Source: Desulfobacterales bacterium (GTDB taxonomy: Bacteria; Desulfobacterota; Desulfobacteria; Desulfobacterales; JAQWFD01). Taken from it: 36,530 nt of DNA. The notes beneath the pieces are model-generated. The model was not told the origin of the DNA. It was given only the letters and a program-made list of their open reading frames with translations, and searched no databases. Below are positions 26,752-33,029 of this stretch, in pieces. Numbering within the stretch: the first letter of the stretch is position 1; each line of letters starts with the position of its first letter. The stretch covers positions 1-36,530 of the forward strand of contig JAQWFD010000041.1 in the NCBI GenBank assembly GCA_028704555.1, given 5' to 3'. The position numbers and the translations under genes were made by a program.

Positions 26752-28050
26752 CTAATCCGGCAGCATATCATAAAAATACACCATGACATCTGACCGGGTA
26801 ATGATGCCTGCCATCATGCCGTTTTTTAAAACGGGAAGGCGCCCGATATCATGTTTTACCATGAGATTGACCGCTTGCATCGGACTGCTGTCGGCTTCAA
26901 CGGTTATGACACGGGTGTTCATATAGGCCCTGACCGGCGACTTGAGCTGAGAATCTTTTCGTATTTTTTTAAAATCACGTCTGGAAATTATCCCGACTAT
27001 TTTATCGTCATCAATGACCGGAACCCCGGTGCATCCCTTTTCCCTGAGAATATAAGCTGCCGTTTCCATAGCCATTCCGGAGTTTACCGAATAGACCGGA
27101 CAGGTCATAAGATCCGATACCTGAAGCGAGGGCTTCTGCTCACCTTCGATGAAGGAAAAAATTTTTTTCTGAACTGCATCAGGGCTTACATTCTTCAGCA
27201 TGGCTGAGCCGGCACCCGGATGCCCGCCACCGCCCATGCGCCTCATGATGGCGCCCACATTGATGTTTTCGCTGTCACTTCGCCCGATAACAAAACATTT
27301 GTCTTGGTCGGTTATGTTAAAAATCCCGAAGGCGGCATCCACATTTAAAATCTCCTTATACATTTGCACCACCAGAGACAGATTCCCCACATGACCGCTA
27401 ATATCGACCCGGTTAAAGGCGATATTGTATCCATTGATCCGGGTGCGCCCCTCATTTTTCAGCATTTCAAATAATATCTGTTTTTGTTTTTCTCCATATA
27501 CCGGGCGGAGCAGGGAGTTCAAAATCTTTAAATCCGCTTTGTTATGAAGAAGATACGCTGCAGCGGAGGCATCTTCGGCCTTTGAAGACGAAAATGTCAG
27601 GTTCCCGGTATCTTCATATAATCCGGTGAGAAACAGGGTTGCCTGCATCGGGGTCAAAACTTTATGTTGCGCTTTAAGCTGTCGGATCATTAACGTGATA
27701 TTAGCGCCAATTTCTTCCTGACATATCCAGGTGGGAGTTATATCGGTATTCTTCAGATGGTGGTCCCACAATATAATTTCAAGGTCATCCCGTTTTTTTA
27801 AAGGCTCCATCTTTTCCAGACGGGACCAGCTGTTTGCATCCACAATAATCAAGCTGGTCACCTTATCCGGGTCGATCTCATCGGGCGAGTATAAATTGAA
27901 CATGTCCTTGTGAATCGACAGAAACGCTTTGACATTTGGATTGATGATATTAGGAAGAACCGGAAGTGCATCCGGATACAGAATAGTTGCAGCGACCACA
28001 GAAGCCAGGGCATCAAAATCGGTATTCTTATGAGTTGTAATAATTCTCAT
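26752..28050 (-). CDS. DHH/DHHA1 phosphoesterase with two CBS domains
   Basis: The 432-residue protein has an N-terminal DHH domain: TTHKNTDFDALASV with the metal-binding DxD, VDANSW, and ILWDHHLK. The DHHA1 nucleic-acid-binding region has GGGGHPGAGSAM (~residues 285-296). Two C-terminal CBS domains (~310-430) follow (MTCPVYSVNSGMAMETAA, and VITVEADSSPMQAVNLM). DHH-CBS is the front half of a longer deltaproteobacterial protein that carries a C-terminal poly(A) polymerase/CCA-adding domain; that domain is absent here. A nanoRNase or (p)ApA-type phosphodiesterase activity gated by adenine nucleotides through CBS is likely (inference). The ATG at 28050 is preferred over a GTG at 28062 by family similarity. 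Confidence 0.85.
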   Translation of the reverse strand: MRIITTHKNTDFDALASVVAATILYPDALPVLPNIINPNVKAFLSIHKDMFNLYSPDEIDPDKVTSLIIVDANSWSRLEKMEPLKKRDDLEIILWDHHLKNTDITPTWICQEEIGANITLMIRQLKAQHKVLTPMQATLFLTGLYEDTGNLTFSSSKAEDASAAAYLLHNKADLKILNSLLRPVYGEKQKQILFEMLKNEGRTRINGYNIAFNRVDISGHVGNLSLVVQMYKEILNVDAAFGIFNITDQDKCFVIGRSDSENINVGAIMRRMGGGGHPGAGSAMLKNVSPDAVQKKIFSFIEGEQKPSLQVSDLMTCPVYSVNSGMAMETAAYILREKGCTGVPVIDDDKIVGIISRRDFKKIRKDSQLKSPVRAYMNTRVITVEADSSPMQAVNLMVKHDIGRLPVLKNGMMAGIITRSDVMVYFYDMLPD

Positions 28051-28103
28051 CAGGCGTCTCACAATCCATTTTAAATCTGTCTGCGTTGATCAGGGCATTG
28101 GGC

Positions 28104-28952
28104 TCAATTTTTCCCGTTATTCTCCCCTTCCTTGTAATCCGGCTGATCCTCGTCGGTTTCATGCCAGCCGACCAGTTGAGGTTCTCCGGATTCATCGCCT
28201 TGCTTATATTCAATCCGGGCGGGCATTTCACCACTTTTGATCATTTCCAGCTCCAGTCGGAATTTATTGACCTCCGCCTGGGTTTCAATCGTTTTTTTTG
28301 CGAGAAGATATCTCAGATAAACAATCCAGATGACAATGGCCAACAGAACGACCGCGATACCGAGAAAAACCCATTTATGCCGCATAAATGTCTCTATACC
28401 GATTTTACCGATATAAGTAATGACGTTTGGAATAACCCAGTAAGCAACAACAGCGATCAGCACCAGAGCGCCGATTACGAATATGTTCAGGCTGCTGATT
28501 TTGCCCACCAGTTTTTCGAAACCCGATTCATATTCTTTCTCCGGCAAATCTTTTGTTTCTTTTTTCTTTTCTTCTCCGTACATAACCGTTAAATAGGCTT
28601 TCACAATAAAACAGAACAACAAAATAACACCAACCGGAATACCTATCGCGGCCACAAACCAGGCCCTGAAGGGAAACGGAAATTCCTTTGTAATCAGTCT
28701 CACCTGATAATTTTTAAGCGATCCGAATGCTTTTTCAAAATTTTCCCTGTCAAAATTACTAAGCGAATAACCTTCCGCTTCATGCACAATGTCCCCATGC
28801 TGATCGGTAACCTGCAACCAGGCTTTACGTCCGGATTTCACCACCGCCACGGCAAAAATTTCCAGCTCCAGCAGAAACAGAACGACCGCGATAATAATCA
28901 GAAGCGTCTTTTTTTCTTTGACAAACGTTTTGATGGTATGCTCTTGAGACAT
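28104..28952 (-). CDS. Multi-pass membrane protein of unknown function
   Basis: The 282-residue protein has about four predicted transmembrane helices: LLIIIAVVLFLLELEIFAVA (~16-35), WFVAAIGIPVGVILLFCFIV (~98-118), IFVIGALVLIAVVAYWVIP (~155-175) and WVFLGIAVVLLAIVIWIVYL (~192-212). A ~60-residue soluble loop lies between the first two and an acidic, disordered C-terminal tail follows. No family is recognised. AAGGA lies 8 nt before the ATG. It is followed on the same strand by the DHH-CBS gene after ~50 bp, so the two may be co-transcribed. Confidence 0.75.
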   Translation of the reverse strand: MSQEHTIKTFVKEKKTLLIIIAVVLFLLELEIFAVAVVKSGRKAWLQVTDQHGDIVHEAEGYSLSNFDRENFEKAFGSLKNYQVRLITKEFPFPFRAWFVAAIGIPVGVILLFCFIVKAYLTVMYGEEKKKETKDLPEKEYESGFEKLVGKISSLNIFVIGALVLIAVVAYWVIPNVITYIGKIGIETFMRHKWVFLGIAVVLLAIVIWIVYLRYLLAKKTIETQAEVNKFRLELEMIKSGEMPARIEYKQGDESGEPQLVGWHETDEDQPDYKEGENNGKN

Positions 28953-29157
28953 CGGATATTCCTTATACGCCTTTAATATTGAAAATATATTATCGTAACA
29001 TCGTGTATTCTATAATCGAATATTTCTACCAAATTATCGTAATGAAAGCAATAATGCTTCACAGATAAAATTGATCCGAATCATAACATCGAGCAGGGTG
29101 AAACGAAAAAATCATCTCGGATTCCTTTCAAACGGACGGGGCTCCGGCTTTGCCGGA

Positions 29158-29184
29158 CAAAAAAAAGCCTCCTTACCGGAGGCT
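29158..29184 (-). terminator. Minus-strand terminator-like hairpin
   Basis: AGCCTCC / GGAGGCT with a 5-nt loop is followed, reading leftward, by a run of eight or more T residues. It lies in the 28953-29428 gap and may end transcripts coming from the right. Confidence 0.65.
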
Positions 29185-29292
29185 CATTAATTCGAATTTT
29201 TTTCCCCGTATGCCAGCCATTCTGAAAACAGCCCGGGAACAAAGAAACAACGCTCCCGCCCCCTCAAGCGCAGGGTGCGGTGTGTGATAAAT

Positions 29293-29370
29293 CAGGAAGC
29301 CCCGGGTTTGGCCCAGTCAACTGTCAGCAAGCACCTTAAAATATTGAAAGAAGGGGTGGGTATTTTCAGA
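29293..29370 (+). pseudogene. Remnant of an ArsR-type winged-helix regulator
   Basis: The plus-strand frame reads PGLAQSTVSKHLKILKEGV, the recognition-helix region of ArsR/SmtB repressors (consensus LSQSTVSxHLKxLxEAGL). Upstream and downstream parts of a repressor are not present, so this is a short decayed fragment. Confidence 0.5.
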
Positions 29371-29384
29371 AAAAATGCAAGACA

Positions 29385-29418
29385 AAAGGGGCTACGAAAA
29401 ATATTCCGTAACCCCTTT
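29385..29418 (-). terminator. Terminator of the minus-strand tRNA-Arg gene
   Basis: The stem AAAGGGG.TACG / CGTA.CCCCTTT (one mismatch, ~10-nt loop) is followed leftward by TTTTG. It sits 10 bp beyond the tRNA CCA end. Confidence 0.7.
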
Positions 29419-29428
29419 ATTTTTATGA

Positions 29429-29475
29429 TGGTGCGCCCGGCGTGATTCGAACACGCGACCTACGGATTCGTAGTC
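29429..29475 (-). tRNA. 3' half of tRNA-Arg(ACG): attachment-site fragment
   Basis: The minus strand reads, in order: anticodon loop CTACGAA (anticodon ACG), stem 3' arm TCCGT, variable loop AGGTC, T-stem/loop GCGTG-TTCGAAT-CACGC, acceptor CGGGCGC and ACCA. The matching 5' half (acceptor GCGCCCG, D-arm, anticodon-stem 5' arm) is absent; the sequence to the right is AT-rich element DNA beginning with a 14-bp palindrome (CTGTTTTAAAACAG, 29475-29488). Together with the adjacent integrase this marks an att site; the intact tRNA should lie at the far end of the element. Confidence 0.85.
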
Positions 29476-29508
29476 TGTTTTAAAACAGTTATATTTTTTT
29501 GTATAGCC

Positions 29509-29537
29509 TTGACTTTCGTTGTAAATTCAAATACTAT
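29509..29537 (+). promoter_or_regulatory. Sigma70-type promoter of the integrase
   Basis: TTGACT, exactly 17 bp, TACTAT lies 100 bp upstream of the integrase ATG. ATTCG and ATTCGCT motifs (29536-29550) overlap or follow the -10 box. Confidence 0.65.
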
Positions 29538-29581
29538 TCGTTTATTCGCTTTGTACAAGCATTACCGTATCAGTATGGAGA

Positions 29582-29611
29582 TGTCACCCTTATGTCACCC
29601 TATAGTCACCC
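29582..29611 (+). repeat. Three direct TGTCACCC-type repeats, 11-bp period, upstream of the integrase
   Basis: TGTCACCC (29582), TGTCACCC (29593) and AGTCACCC (29604) lie on one helical face between promoter and start codon. Candidates are arm-type integrase sites or an operator. Confidence 0.7.
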
Positions 29612-29636
29612 CAAAAATAGAATGAGGTAACGAGTC

Positions 29637-30791
29637 ATGGCTATTAACATCCGGTGTAGGAATTGCAAAACAGAGATGAAACTATCGGCAAAAAAATGCC
29701 CCAAATGTGGTTCCCCCATTCCTAAAAAAGGCAAGACGTATAAAATCATTGTGCGATATAATGGGCGAAGGGTAACCCGGACAGCCACAAATCTTGAACT
29801 TGCCCGAGAAATTGAAAGCACTTTAAAGGTACAAATTGCCAAAAAGACATTTAATCTCGAGCAAAAAAAGCCAGCCCCGACGCTGAACAATGTCTGGAGG
29901 AAATATAGCCCATGGGCAATTGAAAACAAAAAATCATGGCGTACCGAAAAATATTATTATCAAAAACACCTTGAGCCCTTATTCGGTGACAAACAACTTG
30001 ATGACATTTCCCCTTTCGATATTGAGAAACTGATGCTGACAATGAAAAAAACTAAAAGGGCCGGGAATAAAAGCTATGCAGCAGCCACAATTAAGCATCA
30101 GGTTGTTCTTTTGTCCAGGCTTTATTCTTTAGCGGAAAAGTGGGGGCTATATGCCGGTGCTAATCCCTGCAGGAAAGTTAAGAAACCAAAGCTAAACAAC
30201 AAAAAAACGGAATTTTTATCGGATCAAGAATTATCGCGTCTGATGGCTACCTTGGAAACGTGGTCAAATAAGATGACAGTTTCTATTGTAAATTTTGCAA
30301 TACGTACAGGTCTCCGACGCGGTGAACTGATGAAGCTGAAGTGGTCCGATGTTGATCTTGTCCGAAAAACGGTCACTTTGAGAGATCCGAAAGGTCAGCA
30401 GGATCAAACTTTGCCTTTGTCTCTGAAGGCGGTTGCTGTGTTGCACGATGTACCCAAAGACTATGAAACAGAATGGATATTTTATGGGAAAAACGGAGGC
30501 AAGCGAACCGATTTCAAAGGTCCGTGGCAACGAATAAAAAAAGCAGCTGAACTACCTGATGATTTCAGGTTTCACGGGTTGAGGCATCATTTCGCAAGTG
30601 CCCTTGTCAGCTCAGGAATTGATCTGTACACGGTTCAAACGCTGTTGAGCCATAAAGACGCAAGCACCACTCAAAGATACGCTCATCTTTCGGACAAAGC
30701 CTTACGTGATGCTGTAAACATTTCCGATGATTTACTCACCCCGAACAAGCAAGCACAAGTTATAAAATTGGAGGAAAAGCGAAATGGCTAA
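29637..30791 (+). CDS. Tyrosine recombinase (phage-type integrase) with N-terminal zinc ribbon
   Basis: The 384-residue integrase has an N-terminal CxxC...CxxC zinc ribbon (Cys7, 10, 21, 24), an AP2-like/arm-binding region, a SAM-like core-binding domain (~80-180) and a C-terminal catalytic domain. The catalytic residues are present: Arg in TGLRRGE (~227), His313 and Arg316 in HGLRHHF, His339 in LLSHKD, and nucleophile Tyr348 in TQRYAHL. It would integrate and excise the element at the tRNA-Arg site just upstream. The ATG is supported by GAGGTAAC 8-14 nt upstream. Its last codons overlap the next gene by 8 bp. Confidence 0.93.
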   Translation: MAINIRCRNCKTEMKLSAKKCPKCGSPIPKKGKTYKIIVRYNGRRVTRTATNLELAREIESTLKVQIAKKTFNLEQKKPAPTLNNVWRKYSPWAIENKKSWRTEKYYYQKHLEPLFGDKQLDDISPFDIEKLMLTMKKTKRAGNKSYAAATIKHQVVLLSRLYSLAEKWGLYAGANPCRKVKKPKLNNKKTEFLSDQELSRLMATLETWSNKMTVSIVNFAIRTGLRRGELMKLKWSDVDLVRKTVTLRDPKGQQDQTLPLSLKAVAVLHDVPKDYETEWIFYGKNGGKRTDFKGPWQRIKKAAELPDDFRFHGLRHHFASALVSSGIDLYTVQTLLSHKDASTTQRYAHLSDKALRDAVNISDDLLTPNKQAQVIKLEEKRNG

Positions 30792-31614
30792 TCCTGACTT
30801 TGTAAAAATGATTTCCCTTGGGAAATGGCTGGAAAAATTTCTTGATGATGATATTCGACCTTGGCAATTTCTTGAATTGGCGCGAGAGGCTGTTGTCCTA
30901 TTGAGCGCGGAGTATGAAGTTAACCCGAACAATGGGTTTTTAAAGGATATTGATTTAGTTAAACCTCAAAACAACGAAAATTTTATCGAAGCACTCAAGC
31001 GATCTTTGAAGGAAAAGAAAGACAATAATGAGACAAAACTTGACACTATAAAACGCATCGGTTCTAAAAGTTATGAGTCTGGTTTAAAAAAAGGTATAGA
31101 TTTTTCGAAAACAATTCTTTTGGACAGATGGCTTGAATGGAGACAATTGTTATTATTTCGACTCAATGTGATAGTTCTATTCGAAGAAATAAATAAATCT
31201 GATCTCCTTTGGGATCAAGTAATACCAAAAATACAAGAGGGTAAGCATAACATCCCTGACAAACCCAACGGAAGTGGACTTGGACTTTGTTATAGCAATA
31301 GAACCGTTGAATATTTAATTGCCAAATACAGTCAGCAATCTGAAACATTTTTGAAACAAAAAGATGGAAGACTTAAAAAACAAATTGCTTATGTTTTCAC
31401 TCATCCCTTTCGTGGCAGCGATCCTTCTGAACATTTTCCATTAGATATAATGCTCTCTCGTATATTCTTTGATTTTTTGTTGCTTGGAGGCCAAGATTAT
31501 TACGGTTTCTGCGATTATTGCGGTAAGTTTTATGTAGTTCAACGAAAAGGCCGGAAACGATTTTGCTCAGATATTTGCAGGACAGCAAATCAAAAAAAAC
31601 CACTCAAGGAGTAG
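30784..31614 (+). CDS. Unknown protein with C-terminal zinc finger, overlapping the integrase
   Basis: The 276-residue protein of unknown function has an alpha-helical body with charged, Lys-rich segments (residues 1-230). It ends in a CDYC...CSDIC zinc finger (FCDYCGKFYVVQ and FCSDICRTAN), resembling small Zn fingers of the CGNR type. Its ATG lies inside the integrase stop region (ATGGCTAA), so it is probably translationally coupled to it. Codon use is AT-rich like the rest of the element. It could be a regulator or DNA-binding accessory to recombination (inference). AGGAAAAGCG lies just upstream of its ATG. Confidence 0.75.
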   Translation: MANPDFVKMISLGKWLEKFLDDDIRPWQFLELAREAVVLLSAEYEVNPNNGFLKDIDLVKPQNNENFIEALKRSLKEKKDNNETKLDTIKRIGSKSYESGLKKGIDFSKTILLDRWLEWRQLLLFRLNVIVLFEEINKSDLLWDQVIPKIQEGKHNIPDKPNGSGLGLCYSNRTVEYLIAKYSQQSETFLKQKDGRLKKQIAYVFTHPFRGSDPSEHFPLDIMLSRIFFDFLLLGGQDYYGFCDYCGKFYVVQRKGRKRFCSDICRTANQKKPLKE

Positions 31615-31743
31615 CCCCCTCCCCCACTTTATTCAATCCCCGTTTCTCTGTAAAAAAACCATATACTTTTGTATTTCGCTAATTTTTATTAATTCGCTAC
31701 GTATCGAAATATCAGAACCAACCGAAATAATTTATATATTCGC

Positions 31744-31772
31744 TTGACTCGCTAACTACCGTATCTTATTAT
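31744..31772 (+). promoter_or_regulatory. Strong sigma70-type promoter upstream of the Xis-like gene
   Basis: TTGACT, 17 bp, TATTAT lies 54 bp upstream of the ATG at 31826. ATTCGCT motifs at 31674, 31692 and 31738 lie next to or overlapping the -35 box. The 31615-31825 spacer otherwise holds no gene. Confidence 0.75.
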
Positions 31773-31825
31773 CACGTACAATTTCATAAAACGAACGGAA
31801 TAATAAAACACGGAGATACAAAAGT

Positions 31826-32050
31826 ATGAACCTTATCGAGGCTAAACAGGCATCAAATCATGGCACCCTCCCATTTTCAATTCATTCTGCCTACAAATGG
31901 CATTCCAAAAAGAAATATCCAAATCTTTTAGTAAAGGTGGCGGGTAAATTGTTCGTGGATCTTGACGAGTGGGAAAAAATGGCTGAAACAGCTAAAAAAG
32001 AACAGGGTCGGGAAGCAGCGCGGCTCAGGAATCTGAATGGGGCGGCATAA
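31826..32050 (+). CDS. Small excisionase-like DNA-binding protein
   Basis: The 74-residue protein has a small helix-turn-helix/winged-helix look: N-terminal helices EAKQASNHGTLPFSIHSAYK, a wing-like KKYPNLLVKVAGKLFVDLDE, and a C-terminal charged helix. This matches the size and pattern of AlpA/Xis-type proteins (HTH followed by a short wing). GGAG lies 8 nt before the ATG, and a strong promoter is just upstream. In integrated elements such genes control excision; that role is inferred from position. Confidence 0.65.
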   Translation: MNLIEAKQASNHGTLPFSIHSAYKWHSKKKYPNLLVKVAGKLFVDLDEWEKMAETAKKEQGREAARLRNLNGAA

Positions 32051-32054
32051 GTTT

Positions 32055-32153
32055 ATGGCAGTGATTGACAGCAGCAAAATTATTCTCTCCTTCAGAGCAG
32101 CGATGCAGGAGCACGGGATCAAATACAGCGGCGAAATCATCCCAAAGGGTTAA
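32055..32153 (+). pseudogene. Truncated N-terminus of a plasmid/phage-type DNA primase
   Basis: The short frame MAVIDSSKIILSFRAAMQEH...GIKYSGEIIPKG matches the first ~30 residues of primase/helicase proteins of the type with a downstream zinc/Toprim-like KLHRF...SKNGWY segment. It stops early; the next frames show only vestiges. The remains suggest an ancestral primase lost from this element, or a leader peptide. Confidence 0.4.
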
Positions 32154-32174
32154 TTTCGATCAAAAGGGTAAGTT

Positions 32175-32738
32175 ATGTCAAAAAATGGATATGGTTCTGG
32201 AACCTTTTTTGAGGCAAGGATATTTTTATCTCCTGCGTTTCTATCGTTGGGGCAAAAGGGTTCATCAAAAACGGTTTCAAGCTGTTCTGCGCAAGTCCTT
32301 ATTTTGCTTCTGGGAAAGCGGCAATTTGGTAAACGTAAAGATAGAAAAGGCATAAAAAAGCTTGTAAGAACTGACGGGAACCGATTCACTTTGACCTATA
32401 AGGAACTATGCGCGCGCCACATATCGCAAGCCCGTGCCACACGAGCTTTTGATGAACTCTTGGCAAAGGGGTTCATCAGCGTTTCCCATCAGGGCGGCGC
32501 CTTTGATAAGGATAAAAACCAATACTCTCTTGAGGATGATTTTATTAAATGGCGACCCGGGGCTCCAGCTATCAGAGTCCGAAAAAAAGATGTTACAAGA
32601 GGGTTCCAAGCGGCAGGAGCTGGGATAATTGCCAAACAGAAAGCAAAATTACAACACGTGTCAACGTGGGACACCCACACACGTGTCAACGAGGGACACC
32701 CCCAAGAAAGACACACGTGTCAGCAATGGACACCCTGA
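32175..32738 (+). CDS. Winged-helix replication-like protein
   Basis: The 187-residue protein contains a wing-type region (FTLTYKELCARHISQARATR AFDELLAKGFI, broken for length) followed by SVSHQGGAFDKDKNQYSL, a pattern seen in winged-helix proteins of plasmid and phage replication or transcription control. No catalytic motif is visible. The C-terminal ~30 residues are encoded by three direct repeats and may be dispensable. AAGGGTAAG precedes the ATG. It lies between the truncated primase frame and the topoisomerase gene. A Rep initiator role is inference. Confidence 0.6.
   Translation: MSKNGYGSGTFFEARIFLSPAFLSLGQKGSSKTVSSCSAQVLILLLGKRQFGKRKDRKGIKKLVRTDGNRFTLTYKELCARHISQARATRAFDELLAKGFISVSHQGGAFDKDKNQYSLEDDFIKWRPGAPAIRVRKKDVTRGFQAAGAGIIAKQKAKLQHVSTWDTHTRVNEGHPQERHTCQQWTP
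32655..32735 (+). repeat. Three iteron-like repeats with ACACGTGT core
   Basis: Direct copies at 32655-32677, 32680-32702 and 32713-32735 share ACACGTGTCA...GGGACACCC (third slightly diverged). Each contains the palindrome ACACGTGT. They overlap the 3' end of the winged-helix gene. Confidence 0.75.
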
Positions 32739-33029
32739 AATGATGATATTTTGCCCGATGCCTTTGTTGCTGAGCTTTTCCGCTTAGTTTGCCGTTTTAG
32801 GGGGTGCCCCCCGTTAACGCGTGTATTAACATGTATACCATGCTCCTCAAGTTGACGAGGGGAAAGCAGCAAAGGGAAAAATGAAAATCAGGATTTCAAA
32901 TCATTGCCATGTAAATTCTTCTTATGGTGGCCTGTTGTGTTCCGCGAGGATTCGAGCAGGGCTTTCCGATACCGGACCGGGAGAGTTGCTTGGCATGTTA
33001 GGGAAAATTCGGAAAGGACCAAAACATTT

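Noticed and set aside
32904..33029. N-terminal extension of the topoisomerase
   Set aside because: The first 42 residues show no similarity to the GHKL family, and AAGGA precedes the ATG at 33030.
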